Shown here: positions 9,644 through 19,547 of the stretch, piece after piece | How the letters are laid out: each line of letters begins with the position of its first letter | Position numbering within the stretch: the first letter of the stretch is position 1 | From: Niallia circulans | GTDB taxonomy: Bacteria; Bacillota; Bacilli; Bacillales; Cytobacillaceae | Direction of reading: 5' to 3' | Assembly: GCF_007273535.1 (NCBI RefSeq) | Contig: NZ_RIBP01000004.1 | Location: 3,510,001 to 3,574,000 of the forward strand | Length of the DNA: 64,000 bases | Notes under the pieces: model-generated | Told to the model about the DNA's origin: nothing | Database searches by the model: none | What the model saw: the letters and a program-made list of their open reading frames with translations, nothing else | Translations under genes and position numbers: made by a program

Positions 9644-10549
9644 CTATGCCCTTGGATGGAAGGACATATATGTTTTTTTTAAGTAGTCGCTTGTGACATG
9701 TGTATAAATTTGGGTGGATGATAAAAAAGCATGACCCAATAATTCTTGTACAGTCCGCATATCGGCACCGTTTGCCAAGAGATGTGTAGCAAATGAATGG
9801 CGAAGTTTATGCGGATGGATTTTCTCTTTGGAAGCAGACGATTCCATCATTCTGTTAAGGATATCGCGCACACCGTTTTCGGTGAGCGGTCCCCCCTTAT
9901 AATTGACAAACAAAAAGGGATGATTCGTCTTGTTTTTATCCATCAGCTTACTTCTGCTGTTCTTTATGTAAGATTCAAGGGCGGTATGGGCAAAGCTGCC
10001 AAATGGAACATACCGCTCCTTTTTACCTTTCCCCTTTACCAGCAATGTCGAAATGCTGAAATCGATGTCTTTCATTTCGATTTTTGTGCATTCACCAACC
10101 CGGATGCCTGTTGCATACAAAAGCTCCAGGATGGCGACATTTCTTTTTCCCAGTACACTTGTCGTATCACACGAACGAAAAATATGCTGCAATTCCTCTT
10201 CATAAAAGAAATCCGGCAGTCTGCTTTCCAGCTTTGGGATACTGACAACTGCAAAGGGATTGCTTTCCACTATATTCTCTCTAGCTAAAAATCGGTAAAA
10301 GCTCCGAAGACTAGATATTTTACGGGCAATAGATTTTCTTGCAAGCTCCTCATTGAACAGCTCTGTCAAAAAAATCCGCACATCCTGTGCGCTTACTTCC
10401 TTCACATGTTCAAGCAATTGCTTGGACATAAATAGGAAAAATTGCTGTATATCCTTTTTATAGACATCAATCGTATACGGTGAGCAGTTTTTTTCAATCT
10501 TCAAGTATTCAATAAACAGGTTCAAGAAAGCGTTTTGTTCCTTATTCAT
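9644..10549 (-). CDS. xerC: Tyrosine recombinase XerC (CodV), chromosome dimer resolution
   Basis: A 301-residue site-specific recombinase acting at dif with XerD to resolve chromosome dimers. An N-terminal SAM-like core-binding domain covers about residues 1-100. All catalytic residues are visible: Arg150 (TGIRVGE), Lys174, His247 and Arg250 ([14 protein letters not shown]), His273 ([10 protein letters not shown]) and Tyr282. The length is standard. The ATG follows GAGGTG 6 bp upstream. Its place between trmFO and hslV matches B. subtilis codV, so it is the housekeeping enzyme and not a phage integrase. Confidence 0.97.
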   Translation of the reverse strand: MNKEQNAFLNLFIEYLKIEKNCSPYTIDVYKKDIQQFFLFMSKQLLEHVKEVSAQDVRIFLTELFNEELARKSIARKISSLRSFYRFLARENIVESNPFAVVSIPKLESRLPDFFYEEELQHIFRSCDTTSVLGKRNVAILELLYATGIRVGECTKIEMKDIDFSISTLLVKGKGKKERYVPFGSFAHTALESYIKNSRSKLMDKNKTNHPFLFVNYKGGPLTENGVRDILNRMMESSASKEKIHPHKLRHSFATHLLANGADMRTVQELLGHAFLSSTQIYTHVTSDYLKKTYMSFHPRA

Positions 10550-10608
10550 TGCTTCACCTCACAACGGCTTCACTATATTAACATACTTTGTAGCGACAAG
10601 CAATTAAT

Positions 10609-11922
10609 TTACACATTCTTCATAAAGTTCTGAATTGTTTCTAACGCTCTGTTAGCGTGCTGTTCATACCTTTCCTTTTTCCCTTTTATTCTAGTTGGTA
10701 GCTCAGGGAAAAGTCCAAAGTTAGCATTCATCGGCTGGAAAGTTTTCGCATTCGTCTTCGTGATATAATTTGCCATACTGCCAATAGCTGTTTCAACTGG
10801 GAATTGGATCAACGGTTCACCAGTAACAAGCTTCGCTGCATTAATACCTGCAACAAGACCGCTTGCTGCCGATTCCACATAGCCTTCAACGCCAGTCATT
10901 TGTCCAGCGAAGAAAAGGTTAGGGCGGTTTCTGAACTGATATGTTGCGTTAAGAACTTTCGGTGAGTTGATGAAAGTGTTTCTGTGCATAACGCCGTAAC
11001 GAACAATTTCCGCATTTTCAAGACCTGGTATTAAGCGAAGCACTTCTTTTTGTGGTCCCCATTTTAAATGTGTCTGAAAACCTACAAGATTGTATAACGT
11101 TCCTGCGGCGTCATCTTGGCGAAGCTGAACAACTGCATATGGGCGCTTCCCTGTTTTTGGATCTTCAAGACCAACAGGCTTCATTGGTCCAAACAGCATT
11201 GTCTTTCTACCCCTTGAAGCCATTACTTCAATAGGCATGCAGCCTTCAAAGAAAATTTCTTTTTCGAATTCCTTTAATGGTACTGTTTCAGCACTTATTA
11301 ATGCTTCATAGAAGCGGTCAAATTCCTCTTCTGTCATCGGGCAGTTTAAATACGCTGCTTCTCCCTTGTCATAGCGAGATTTCAAATATACCTTATCTAA
11401 GTCTATGCTGTCTTTTTCAATGATAGGAGCCGCTGCATCATAAAAATACAAATAATCTTCTCCTGTAAGTTCCTTTAAGCTCTCTGAAAGTGCTGCACTA
11501 GTTAGCGGTCCTGTCGCAATTACAGTTACCCCTTCTGGAATAGATGTAACCTCTTCATTAATAACCGTAACATTTGGGTGGTTTTTGACCATTTCTGTCA
11601 CTCTACCTGCAAATTCATGTCTATCAACAGCAAGAGCTCCGCCTGCAGGAACTGCACAAAGGTCCGCAGAATCAATAATAACGGAGTCTAAGCGTCTCAT
11701 TTCTTCTTTCAGAACTCCAACAGCATTTGTCAGCGCATTTCCTCGTAATGAGTTGCTGCATACTAGCTCTGCAAATTTATCTGTATGATGTGCGGGAGTT
11801 TGTTTGACAGGTCTCATCTCATAAAGATTAACCTTAATTCCTCTTTTGGCAATTTGCCAAGCTGCTTCACTTCCAGCAAGTCCGGCACCAATAACATTAA
11901 CAACCTTTTGTGTATCTTGCAT
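10609..11922 (-). CDS. trmFO: tRNA m5U54 methyltransferase TrmFO (folate/FAD-dependent)
   Basis: A 437-residue flavoprotein (formerly Gid) that makes ribothymidine at tRNA position 54 using methylenetetrahydrofolate. The FAD-binding motif [11 protein letters not shown] is at about residues 12-22. Family blocks [24 protein letters not shown] and [20 protein letters not shown] are intact. GGAGG lies 7 bp upstream of the ATG. The 264-bp gap before it holds a TATAAT-like -10 near 12042-12047 with only a poor -35, and TGGACA half-sites. Confidence 0.97.
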   Translation of the reverse strand: MQDTQKVVNVIGAGLAGSEAAWQIAKRGIKVNLYEMRPVKQTPAHHTDKFAELVCSNSLRGNALTNAVGVLKEEMRRLDSVIIDSADLCAVPAGGALAVDRHEFAGRVTEMVKNHPNVTVINEEVTSIPEGVTVIATGPLTSAALSESLKELTGEDYLYFYDAAAPIIEKDSIDLDKVYLKSRYDKGEAAYLNCPMTEEEFDRFYEALISAETVPLKEFEKEIFFEGCMPIEVMASRGRKTMLFGPMKPVGLEDPKTGKRPYAVVQLRQDDAAGTLYNLVGFQTHLKWGPQKEVLRLIPGLENAEIVRYGVMHRNTFINSPKVLNATYQFRNRPNLFFAGQMTGVEGYVESAASGLVAGINAAKLVTGEPLIQFPVETAIGSMANYITKTNAKTFQPMNANFGLFPELPTRIKGKKERYEQHANRALETIQNFMKNV

Positions 11923-12156
11923 CGTAAATCCTCCAACTTAATATTATCTATTAGATTCTCAGTGAACGAGAAAATTCTTATCGTGCATATGTATGTTCAA
12001 ACACTAGCCCATTCTTTTAGTAGTAAGCAAATGTCCATACAATTATAAGCTAAAAATATATCCTATAGCATTTTACACTACGTTGGACATCTTGGAAAGT
12101 TTCAACTTATGGACAATTGTCCTAAAACTTTTTAAAACAGTTATTCATACACACGG

Positions 12157-12185
12157 AAAGAGTGAGCATATAGCGCTCACTCTTT
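12157..12185 (-). terminator. Hairpin at the end of topA
   Basis: A perfect 11-bp stem (AAAGAGTGAGC / GCTCACTCTTT) with a 7-nt loop begins one base past the topA stop. Only TTT closes the stem on the minus strand before CCG, so termination may be partial, which could allow read-through to trmFO. Confidence 0.45.
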
Positions 12186-12186
12186 G

Positions 12187-14265
12187 TTAGCTTTGAGGTT
12201 CTTCCTTATAGTCGCATTCGACACATTGGACTTGGACACCTTTTTTCAGCTTTTTCTCTACAAGCATATTATCACATTTTGGACATGGACGCTGTATAGG
12301 TTTATCCCAAGAAATGAAATCGCACTCTGGGAAACGGTCACATCCATAAAAAATCCGACGCTTTTTGCTTTTTCTTTCAATAATATTTCCTTCAGAACAT
12401 TTCGGACATTTAACGCCAATTTCTTTGACTATCGCCTTTGTATTACGGCAATCAGGGAAATTGCTGCATGCCATAAACTTGCCGTATCTGCCCATTTTAA
12501 AGACCATCGGATTGCCGCATTCCTCACAATCTTCACCTGCAGGCTCATCTTTTATTTCGACAGATTGCATTTCTTTTTCAGCTTTATCGAGGCTTTGCTC
12601 AAATATTTTATAAAAACTATCAATAACCTTGACCCAGTTTATTTGCCCTGCCTCAATATTATCAAGGTTTTGCTCCATATGTGCTGTAAAGTCAACATCG
12701 AGAATTTCCGGGAAGAACTCAAGTATCAGCTCAAGTACTATTTCACCAAGCTCTGTCGGTATAAACCGTTTATTATCAAGCGCAACATATCCCCGTTTTT
12801 GAATCGTATCCAGCGTAGGTGCGAAAGTGGAAGGTCGCCCTATGCCAAGCTCTTCTAATGTTTTTACTAATCTTGCCTCTGTATACCTTGGCGGCGGCTG
12901 TGTGAAGTGCTGCTTTGGATCAATATCCTTATTGATGACTTCATCGCCCTCTTTTAAATCAGGGAGCTGTTTGTTTTGCTCTTCTACCGCATCATCTGTA
13001 CTTTCCACATACACTTTCATAAACCCAGGGAATTTAATTTTGGAACCTGTCGCACGGAACTTAACATCGCCGTTACGAAGATCAACACTCATAGTATCCA
13101 TAACTGCCGGCGCCATTTGGCTCGCAATGAATCTTTCCCAAATCAGCTTATACAAACGAAGCTGATCTCTAGAGAGATGTTCTTTTAAAGAACCTGGCTC
13201 TCTGTGTGTACTTGTCGGTCTGACCGCTTCATGGGCATCTTGCGCATTTGCGTTTTTCTTTTCTTTACGGTTTTGCTCTTTTGTATATTCTGTCCCATAG
13301 TTCGAAGTAATGTATTCATGTGCTTCTGTTTGGGCAACTTCCGAAATTCGGGTTGAGTCTGTTCTCATATAGGTAATTAAGCCGACTGTGCCTTCTTTTT
13401 TACCTAAATCAATTCCTTCATATAGCTGTTGGGCAAGCATCATTGTCTTTTTCGCTCTGAAATTCAGCTTTCTTGCTGCCTCCTGCTGTAGGGATGAAGT
13501 TGTAAAAGGAACGGCAGGATTCCGTTTACGCTCCTTCTTTGTCACCTTCTCAACAGTAAACTTGTTGCCATTAAGCTGGTTTTTAACATTTTGTACTTCC
13601 GCTTCAGAATGAAGCTCCAATTTTTTATCTTTCAAACCGTAAAACGCTGCTTCAAAGCTAGTTTTTCCCTTTGCGAAGCTTCCTTCTATCGACCAATATT
13701 CTTCAGGTATAAATGCTTTTATTTCATGTTCCCTGTCAATAATTAACCGGACTGCCACAGATTGTACTCTACCAGCACTCAAGCCTTTTTTGACTTTTTT
13801 CCATAATAACGGGCTGATATTATAGCCTACCAAACGATCGAGCACCCGTCTTGCTTGCTGTGAATCGACTAAATCCATGTTTATCGGCCTTGGATGCTTG
13901 AATGACTCCTTAATAGCATCCTTTGTAATTTCATTAAAAACGACACGGCAATCTGAATCCACATCAACCTGGAGGCTGTTTGCCAAATGCCAGGCAATTG
14001 CTTCCCCTTCACGATCTGGATCGGCTGCGAGGTATATTTTCTTCGCCTTTTTAGCTGCTGTTTTTAATTCTTTTAATACAGGACCTTTTCCACGTATCGT
14101 TATGTACTTCGGTTCGTACTCTTTTTCTACGTCAACACCCATTTGGCTTCTTGGCAAGTCTCTGATATGTCCCATTGATGCTTTAACTTTATATTTTTTA
14201 CCTAAATAGCGTTCAATTGTTTTCGCCTTTGCTGGCGACTCTACTATTACTAGAAACTCTGACAT
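12187..14265 (-). CDS. topA: DNA topoisomerase I
   Basis: A 692-residue type IA topoisomerase that relaxes negative supercoils. The TOPRIM domain begins [19 protein letters not shown] and has [12 protein letters not shown]. Catalytic Tyr299 lies in [14 protein letters not shown]. At the C-terminus are zinc-ribbon-like modules: CEEC...CSNFPDC, CPKC...CDRFPEC and CPKC...CVEC. The length equals the Bacillus enzyme. AAGGAGG lies 8 bp upstream of the ATG. A possible promoter (TTGCTA, 15-bp spacer, TATACT at 14412-14438) precedes it, with a short spacer. Confidence 0.98.
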   Translation of the reverse strand: MSEFLVIVESPAKAKTIERYLGKKYKVKASMGHIRDLPRSQMGVDVEKEYEPKYITIRGKGPVLKELKTAAKKAKKIYLAADPDREGEAIAWHLANSLQVDVDSDCRVVFNEITKDAIKESFKHPRPINMDLVDSQQARRVLDRLVGYNISPLLWKKVKKGLSAGRVQSVAVRLIIDREHEIKAFIPEEYWSIEGSFAKGKTSFEAAFYGLKDKKLELHSEAEVQNVKNQLNGNKFTVEKVTKKERKRNPAVPFTTSSLQQEAARKLNFRAKKTMMLAQQLYEGIDLGKKEGTVGLITYMRTDSTRISEVAQTEAHEYITSNYGTEYTKEQNRKEKKNANAQDAHEAVRPTSTHREPGSLKEHLSRDQLRLYKLIWERFIASQMAPAVMDTMSVDLRNGDVKFRATGSKIKFPGFMKVYVESTDDAVEEQNKQLPDLKEGDEVINKDIDPKQHFTQPPPRYTEARLVKTLEELGIGRPSTFAPTLDTIQKRGYVALDNKRFIPTELGEIVLELILEFFPEILDVDFTAHMEQNLDNIEAGQINWVKVIDSFYKIFEQSLDKAEKEMQSVEIKDEPAGEDCEECGNPMVFKMGRYGKFMACSNFPDCRNTKAIVKEIGVKCPKCSEGNIIERKSKKRRIFYGCDRFPECDFISWDKPIQRPCPKCDNMLVEKKLKKGVQVQCVECDYKEEPQS

Positions 14266-14508
14266 CCAACGTCCTCCTTAGAGGGATTATAAATATTCAT
14301 TATTATTGTATACTATGTTCGCTTTTGTCAAACATTACGAAATAAGTAAACGGTTACACCGTTATTATATGAATGGAAATCCTTGAAAATTATTGTATAT
14401 CTGTTGCAAACAGTATAACAGATTGTAAAAAATAGCAATACCTTTTTAAAAAATAATGAAAAATAGATTCAATCCATTTTCCATTATACTAGTATTACTC
14501 ATATTATT

Positions 14509-15375
14509 TTAGGTTGTAAATTCCCATTCTTCCAATATATCTGCTGCATTTGTTACTAGCTTTGCCCCATGCTTAATCAAATCATTCGTTCCTTCTGAAT
14601 ATTTGCTGAAAATGCTGCCAGGAATAGCAAACACGTCCCTACCTTCTTGTAAGGCGAGATTTGCTGTTATTAGCGAGCCGCTTTTTCTTTTTGCCTCTAC
14701 TACAAGCGTACCTTTTGTTATACCACTGATAATTCTGTTGCGCATAGGAAACTGCCATTTTTGGGGTCTTGTAAAGGGAGGATATTCAGACAACAAAAGC
14801 TGTGTTTTCATCATTTTCTCTGCTAACGGCAAATTATGCTTAGGGTAAATATGCTTAAAGCCGCCAGCAAGAATTCCAATTGTTTTGCCGTTAAATTCGA
14901 GTGCCGTTTCATGTGCGAGAGCATCCACACCAGCAGCAAGCCCGCTTACAATGACGACCTCCTCATTGACAAGCTCTTGCATTATTGCCTTTACCGCACG
15001 CCTGCTGTATACTGTGGCATCACGGGAGCCTACTATTGCCAACTGCCTGGGCTGTTGTAATAAAGATAGATCTCCTTTTGCATAAAGCACCCAGGGCGGC
15101 TGATATATTTCCTTTAATAAACTTGGATAAGAGGGATCAAAATAGGTGATGATGTGAATTCCTTGCTGGGTATATTGCTGAATTTGCTGATGGAGGGTAT
15201 GGGAGTAAAAGTCTTCGATGGTTTCTTTTTCGAGGAATTTTGTGTTTGGGAGGCAGCTATCGTGGAGGAAGTGCAGTCCTTGATCTGATTTCAATATGGT
15301 AAAGATTCTTTTCCATGTCATTTTCCGGCAATGATGTAGCACAATTAATGTTTCTCTTAAATCATGTACCAGCAC
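14509..15375 (-). CDS. dprA: DNA-processing protein DprA (Smf)
   Basis: A 288-residue protein with the Rossmann-like DprA core, including LAIVGSRDATVYSRRAV, VSGLAAGVDALAHETAL, GGFKHIYPKHN and SLITANLALQEGRDVFAIPG. DprA loads RecA on incoming single-stranded DNA during natural transformation. The frame is open 9 codons upstream to a TTG, but the GTG chosen here has AAAGGG 6 bp upstream while the TTG has no ribosome site. It lies between sucD and topA, as in B. subtilis. The presence of dprA does not by itself prove competence. Confidence 0.95.
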   Translation of the reverse strand: MLVHDLRETLIVLHHCRKMTWKRIFTILKSDQGLHFLHDSCLPNTKFLEKETIEDFYSHTLHQQIQQYTQQGIHIITYFDPSYPSLLKEIYQPPWVLYAKGDLSLLQQPRQLAIVGSRDATVYSRRAVKAIMQELVNEEVVIVSGLAAGVDALAHETALEFNGKTIGILAGGFKHIYPKHNLPLAEKMMKTQLLLSEYPPFTRPQKWQFPMRNRIISGITKGTLVVEAKRKSGSLITANLALQEGRDVFAIPGSIFSKYSEGTNDLIKHGAKLVTNAADILEEWEFTT

Positions 15376-15512
15376 ACTCAACCCTTTCTTGTATAAATTC
15401 AATAACTATTAAAAATGCATTTCCGAAACTACCTTTTATTATAATAAATTTCCCTCTTTAATTCCAAAGATTTGCTATATAATAGAAGAAACTCGTCATT
15501 TTTTTTATGCAC

Positions 15513-15553
15513 AAAAAGGCTAGCCTCCAGCATAAAGCTAAGGCTAGCCTTTT
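15513..15553 (-). terminator. Terminator of sucCD
   Basis: A perfect 13-bp stem (AAAAGGCTAGCCT / AGGCTAGCCTTTT) with a 14-nt loop lies 11 bp past the sucD stop, closing in a short T-run on the minus strand. It separates sucCD from dprA. Confidence 0.8.
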
Positions 15554-15564
15554 ACATGATTAAA

Positions 15565-16488
15565 TTAGACTCTGCTTTCTTCCACCTTATGCGTTTTGCA
15601 TTTGTCGAAAAGATCCGTTTCCTTCAACACTTCAATCAATGTCGCACCCATCTCAGCAGGTGTTGGGGCTACCTTGATTCCGCACTCATTCATTGTCTTG
15701 ATCTTTTCATCTGCAGTACCCTTACCACCTGAAATGATTGCACCTGCATGACCCATTCTTTTTCCTGGAGGTGCAGTTCTTCCACCGATAAAGCCAACAA
15801 CAGGTTTAGTCATATTGGCTTTGACCCACTCAGCAGCTTCTTCTTCTGCTGTTCCGCCTATTTCACCAATCATAATAACCGCATATGTGTCTTCATCCTC
15901 ATTGAACTTCTTCAACACGTCAATAAAGTCTGTTCCATTAACAGGGTCTCCACCAATTCCTACTGCCGTAGACTGGCCTATTCCTGCCTGTGTAAGCTGA
16001 TGAACCGCTTCGTATGTCAAAGTACCTGAACGGGAAACAACGCCAACATGACCCTTTGTATGGATATATCCAGGCATAATTCCAATCTTGCACTCATCTG
16101 GAGTGATGACACCCGGACAGTTCGGGCCTATTAATCTTGTTTTTCTACCTTCCATATAGCGTCTAACCTTTACCATATCTAAAACAGGGATATGCTCTGT
16201 TATACAAATCGTCAACTCTAGCTCTGCATCAACAGCTTCCATGATTGCATCTGCTGCAAACGGGGCAGGCACATAGTTGACAGATACTGTTGCATTTGTT
16301 GCTGCAACAGCTTCTTTCATTGTGTTAAAAACAGGAACACCCTCTACTGCTGTTCCGCCTTTTCCAGGCGTTACACCAGCGACAATTTTCGTGCCATATT
16401 CGAGCATTTGCTTCGTATGAAAAAGAGCCGTTGCTCCTGTAATACCTTGAACAATGACTTTCGTTTCTTTATTGATGAATATGCTCAT
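15565..16488 (-). CDS. sucD: Succinyl-CoA synthetase, alpha subunit
   Basis: A 307-residue ADP-forming subunit of the TCA cycle enzyme that makes succinate and ATP from succinyl-CoA. The CoA-binding region [20 protein letters not shown] is at the start, PNCPGVITP is in the middle, and the phosphorylated His lies in the [14 protein letters not shown] segment. The ATG chosen ([10 protein letters not shown]) has GGGGGAG 6 bp upstream and matches other SucD starts; the frame extends 16 codons further without support. It overlaps the end of sucC by 20 bp. Confidence 0.98.
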   Translation of the reverse strand: MSIFINKETKVIVQGITGATALFHTKQMLEYGTKIVAGVTPGKGGTAVEGVPVFNTMKEAVAATNATVSVNYVPAPFAADAIMEAVDAELELTICITEHIPVLDMVKVRRYMEGRKTRLIGPNCPGVITPDECKIGIMPGYIHTKGHVGVVSRSGTLTYEAVHQLTQAGIGQSTAVGIGGDPVNGTDFIDVLKKFNEDEDTYAVIMIGEIGGTAEEEAAEWVKANMTKPVVGFIGGRTAPPGKRMGHAGAIISGGKGTADEKIKTMNECGIKVAPTPAEMGATLIEVLKETDLFDKCKTHKVEESRV

Positions 16489-17662
16489 TGATTTCTCCCC
16501 CTTTTTGTACATATGACACGATCTTTTCGGCACCATCTGCCATGGAACTAGCAGAAATGATATTGATGCCTGATTCGCTCAAAATCTTTTGGCCAAGCTC
16601 CACATTCGTTCCTTCCAGCCTAACAACAAGCGGCACCTGCAGGCTCACCTGTTTTGCTGCTTCAACGATACCCTCAGCGATGATATCGCATTTCATAATT
16701 CCACCGAATATATTAACAAAAATGCCCTTAACTTTTTCATCGGACAAAATGATTTTAAATGCTTCTGTAACTTTTTCAGCCGTAGCGCCGCCGCCAACAT
16801 CAAGGAAGTTTGCCGGCTCTCCGCCATAATGCTTCACGATATCCATTGTAGCCATCGCCAAACCAGCTCCGTTTACCATACAGCCGATATTTCCATTTAA
16901 AGCGATATAGCTCAAGTCAAATTTCGAAGCTTCGAGCTCCTTCTCATCCTCTTCATCCAAGTCACGGTATGCAAGAATGTCCTTATGTCTGTAAAGTGCA
17001 TTAGAGTCAAAGTTCAGCTTTGCATCAAGTGCCATCACATCACCTTCTTCTGTCAAAACAAGAGGGTTAATTTCTGCAATAGAACAATCCTTCTCACAAA
17101 ACACGCGATAAAGTCCTGTCATGAATGAAACAGCTTTATTTACTTGAGGACCAGGAATATTGATTGCAAATGCAACACGTCTTGCTTGGAAAGGAGTAAG
17201 ACCTGTTAATGGGTCAATTACTTCTTTAATGATTTTCTCAGGCTGTGTTTCAGCTATTTCTTCGATTTCTGTACCGCCTTCTTCAGACGCCATTAATACA
17301 ATACGAGAAGTAGAACGGTCGACTACAAAGCCAATATAATATTCTTTTTTGATACGGCAGCCTTCTTCAATCAGCAAACGCTTAACAACCTTACCTTCAG
17401 GTCCAGTCTGATGTGTTACAAGCGTGCTCCCCAAAATCTGTTCTGCGTATTGCTTAACTTCTTCAAGAGATTTCGCAACCTTAACACCACCGGCTTTTCC
17501 TCTGCCTCCAGCATGAATTTGCGCCTTAACAACCCATGCATCACTGTTAAGATGCTCTGCTGCAAATAGGGCCTCTTCAACGGTAAATGCAACACTTCCT
17601 TTAGGGACAGCTACACCATTTAATGCTAGAATTTCTTTCCCTTGATATTCGTGAATATTCAT
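16469..17662 (-). CDS. sucC: Succinyl-CoA synthetase, beta subunit
   Basis: A 397-residue ATP-grasp subunit. [22 protein letters not shown] is the canonical start, [15 protein letters not shown] is the nucleotide-binding loop, and [11 protein letters not shown] and [15 protein letters not shown] are family blocks. It is about 12 residues longer than the usual 385, because its C-terminus runs into the sucD start and overlaps it. It is preceded by a leader of about 230 nt with a promoter, a cre-like site and an inverted repeat. Confidence 0.98.
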   Translation of the reverse strand: MNIHEYQGKEILALNGVAVPKGSVAFTVEEALFAAEHLNSDAWVVKAQIHAGGRGKAGGVKVAKSLEEVKQYAEQILGSTLVTHQTGPEGKVVKRLLIEEGCRIKKEYYIGFVVDRSTSRIVLMASEEGGTEIEEIAETQPEKIIKEVIDPLTGLTPFQARRVAFAINIPGPQVNKAVSFMTGLYRVFCEKDCSIAEINPLVLTEEGDVMALDAKLNFDSNALYRHKDILAYRDLDEEDEKELEASKFDLSYIALNGNIGCMVNGAGLAMATMDIVKHYGGEPANFLDVGGGATAEKVTEAFKIILSDEKVKGIFVNIFGGIMKCDIIAEGIVEAAKQVSLQVPLVVRLEGTNVELGQKILSESGINIISASSMADGAEKIVSYVQKGGEINEHIHQ

Positions 17663-17787
17663 TCTCCCACATCCCTTTGCAAATTCTTTTTCGCTTCTTA
17701 CCAGATCATTTGTGCATACCTTTACTTATGTACGAGTAAGAAAAAAAATAGCTTTTTTCCATCTCGACAAAAAAATATTTTTTCCAA

Positions 17788-17812
17788 TTTAAAAGGACCC
17801 CTTCCTTTTAAA
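17788..17812 (-). promoter_or_regulatory. Inverted repeat in the sucC leader
   Basis: TTTAAAAGGA and TCCTTTTAAA form a perfect 10-bp stem with a 5-nt loop. On the minus strand it is followed by TTGGAAAAAATATTTTTTTG, giving a terminator-like T-run about 12 nt past the stem. It lies between the predicted start point and the sucC ribosome site, so it could act as an attenuator or an mRNA stabiliser. Confidence 0.4.
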
Positions 17813-17884
17813 AGTATCTTTAACACTGTATTAATATTCTATATCAATACAATATTTTCTTACTTTTTGGAAAAAACACTCTAT

Positions 17885-17898
17885 TGTTTACGCTTTCA
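17885..17898 (-). promoter_or_regulatory. cre-like (CcpA) site at the sucCD start point
   Basis: The minus strand reads TGAAAGCGTAAACA, one mismatch from the cre consensus TGWAANCGNTNWCA. It directly abuts the -10 box and would cover the transcription start, a position where CcpA represses. Catabolite control of TCA genes by CcpA is established in Bacillus; this particular site is inferred. Confidence 0.6.
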
Positions 17899-17926
17899 TT
17901 TTATATAAAAGCAACACTTTTGTCTA
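17898..17926 (-). promoter_or_regulatory. Sigma-A promoter for sucCD
   Basis: On the minus strand TAGACA, a 17-bp spacer and TAAAAT form a good sigma-A promoter. The ylqH terminator lies upstream, so sucCD should be an independent unit. Confidence 0.65.
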
Positions 17927-17947
17927 TTAAAAAGGCACTAATTTACA

Positions 17948-17977
17948 ATAAAAAAATTATCCCCTTTCCAAAAGGGG
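17948..17977 (-). terminator. Terminator of the rnhB-ylqG-ylqH group
   Basis: CCCCTTT / AAAGGGG with a 3-nt loop, followed by ATAATTTTTTT on the minus strand, 9 bp past the ylqH stop. Confidence 0.85.
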
Positions 17978-17986
17978 ACTTTACTA

Positions 17987-18277
17987 CTAGTTATCAGACT
18001 CCGCTCCATATGTTTTATCAAGCTTATAGATGAAAGCAAAAACCTCAGCCACTGCCTGATACAAGTCTTCAGGGACTTGCTCCTGTATATTTAGCTTGCC
18101 AAGCAGTTCTACTAGTGATGGGTCTTCCTGAATTGGCACACCGCTTTCCTGTGCCTTTTTAATAATATTATCAGCAATCAGCCCCTTTCCCTTTGCTGCT
18201 ACAACTGGCGCAGCGTGCTGTTGCTGTTTATAGCTGAGGGCAACAGCTTGCCGCCTTTCCTTGTCATTTGCCTTCAT
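17987..18277 (-). CDS. ylqH: FlhB-like C-terminal-domain protein YlqH
   Basis: A 96-residue soluble protein that aligns with the cytoplasmic C-terminal domain of FlhB/EscU export-gate proteins: RQAVALSY...APVVAAKGKGLIADNIIKKAQESGVPIQEDPSLVELL, then VPEDLYQAVAEVFAFIYKLD. The membrane domain is absent, and so is the autocleavage NPTH motif, where the sequence reads KERRQAVAL. It overlaps ylqG by 4 bp (ATGA). FlhB CTD-like proteins occur as stand-alone genes in Bacillus; the role is unproven. It may modulate flagellar substrate switching or have been co-opted for another job. Confidence 0.85.
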   Translation of the reverse strand: MKANDKERRQAVALSYKQQQHAAPVVAAKGKGLIADNIIKKAQESGVPIQEDPSLVELLGKLNIQEQVPEDLYQAVAEVFAFIYKLDKTYGAESDN

Positions 18278-19545
18278 ACCTTGTAATCTACCCCTTTATA
18301 ATAGGCAGGCATTAATTTGTGCAGGCCTAAATCTAATTTTTCCATCTTGTCTTCCTGAAAAAATTTAAACTCCAGTGACGACAAGGTGTATTGAACGTCC
18401 TTCATTTTTTCCTGCAAGCCTTTAATCATGGTTTTCATAAGCGGCTCTATTTCATGATTTTTATTAAAGACTGTAATATTTACTATTCTGTGCTGTATTT
18501 GCATATCTATTGCTGTCTCTTTTAAATGAGCCAAATCAAGATAAAACAGAATGCGGCAATAATCTGAATCTATCTTTCCGTCCTTCGTTTTCCTTCCACT
18601 GTATTGCATAGTAGCATCCATGGAGTGATTTTGGAAATGAAGGGGGAATTGCAGCATTAACTGCATGATCGGACCTGTTTCCTGGCTTAATAGCTGCATG
18701 CCTGTTACCTTGTCTGTAAGAGCAGACGCCAATTCCTTTACATGCACAGGAGCATCCGTTTTCAAAAGATCCAGCAGAAGCGGCTTAAGCTGATTCCATT
18801 CAACAGCACCCTTGCCTCCATCTGTTTTTGAATGCAGCAAATCATGTTCGTAAGTATAGCCAATGGTATGAAGTAATTTTTGCAGCTGGTCCTTTATTAA
18901 GCTTGCATCGGGTAAATCAACATTTTCGCCTGTTGCAAGCTCCTTAAGAACAGCTTGTAATGCGGGAGAAACAGCTGGACTAGCGGACAGTTCATTCCAT
19001 AATTTTTCCGCAAGACTGTTCATTGAACTGCCTTCTCTAACAGACATTAGGCTCGCAAACACTTCTTTCGTAAAGGGCAGCTCTCTCTGAATCATTTCCT
19101 TTATTGTGTCCAATGCTTTAGGACTGTCTGACTCTTTCATCCATTTGCCTGCTAGAGAGAGAATCTCCCCAGACAACGGCAGATTCTCCTTTAAGAGCAT
19201 TGTTGTGAGCTGCTTCATTTCTTTTGTATTAGGCAAAGACCATTGTTCAAGCAATGTGTCTGTATTAGCATCATTATTGACAGGACTTATGGGAGACAAC
19301 ACTTTTAAAGCCAGCTTCCCGTCACCTTCTTGAACTTGAAACCAATAGTTCTTATCGGTGTTTAATGCAGTCGATAATTCAGCAAGGACCTTTTGGCTTC
19401 CAACTTGAATTTCAGCCATATTGTTCGTAAAGTACTTATTCACATGTCCCATTATCACTTGACCTTGGCGCAGCTCTAGTGGTCTTGATGTGACTGCTTG
19501 CTCTAATCCTGTATAAAGTCCTTGTCCAATACGTATGCCATTCAT
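18274..19545 (-). CDS. ylqG: YlqG-family protein, possible FliK-like partner of YlqH
   Basis: A 423-residue protein with no signal peptide or membrane segment. It starts MNGIRIGQGLYTGLEQAVTS, continues with a beta-rich N-terminal part (VIMGHVNKYFTNNMAEIQVG), a long helical middle, and a C-terminal domain with QFPLHFQNHSMDATMQYSG, FYLDLAHLKETAIDMQI and LEFKFF. That last part has the general beta pattern of the FliK hook-length-control C-terminal domain. Because it is translationally coupled to the FlhB-like ylqH, a FliK-FlhB-like interaction is a reasonable inference, but direct homology is not certain. Confidence 0.75.
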   Translation of the reverse strand: MNGIRIGQGLYTGLEQAVTSRPLELRQGQVIMGHVNKYFTNNMAEIQVGSQKVLAELSTALNTDKNYWFQVQEGDGKLALKVLSPISPVNNDANTDTLLEQWSLPNTKEMKQLTTMLLKENLPLSGEILSLAGKWMKESDSPKALDTIKEMIQRELPFTKEVFASLMSVREGSSMNSLAEKLWNELSASPAVSPALQAVLKELATGENVDLPDASLIKDQLQKLLHTIGYTYEHDLLHSKTDGGKGAVEWNQLKPLLLDLLKTDAPVHVKELASALTDKVTGMQLLSQETGPIMQLMLQFPLHFQNHSMDATMQYSGRKTKDGKIDSDYCRILFYLDLAHLKETAIDMQIQHRIVNITVFNKNHEIEPLMKTMIKGLQEKMKDVQYTLSSLEFKFFQEDKMEKLDLGLHKLMPAYYKGVDYKV

Positions 19546-19547
19546 TT

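Noticed and set aside
9644..10549. Tyrosine recombinase as a mark of a prophage or integrative element
   Set aside because: The order trmFO-xerC-hslV-hslU-codY is the conserved Bacillus arrangement, so this is housekeeping XerC.
12184..12858. 224-codon plus-strand frame opposite topA
   Set aside because: It is antisense to the conserved zinc-ribbon end of TopA, has no ribosome site and an implausible composition rich in Phe, Ile and His.
16469..16488. Frameshift at the sucC-sucD junction
   Set aside because: The 20-bp overlap leaves both proteins intact with good starts; sucC just has a short C-terminal extension.
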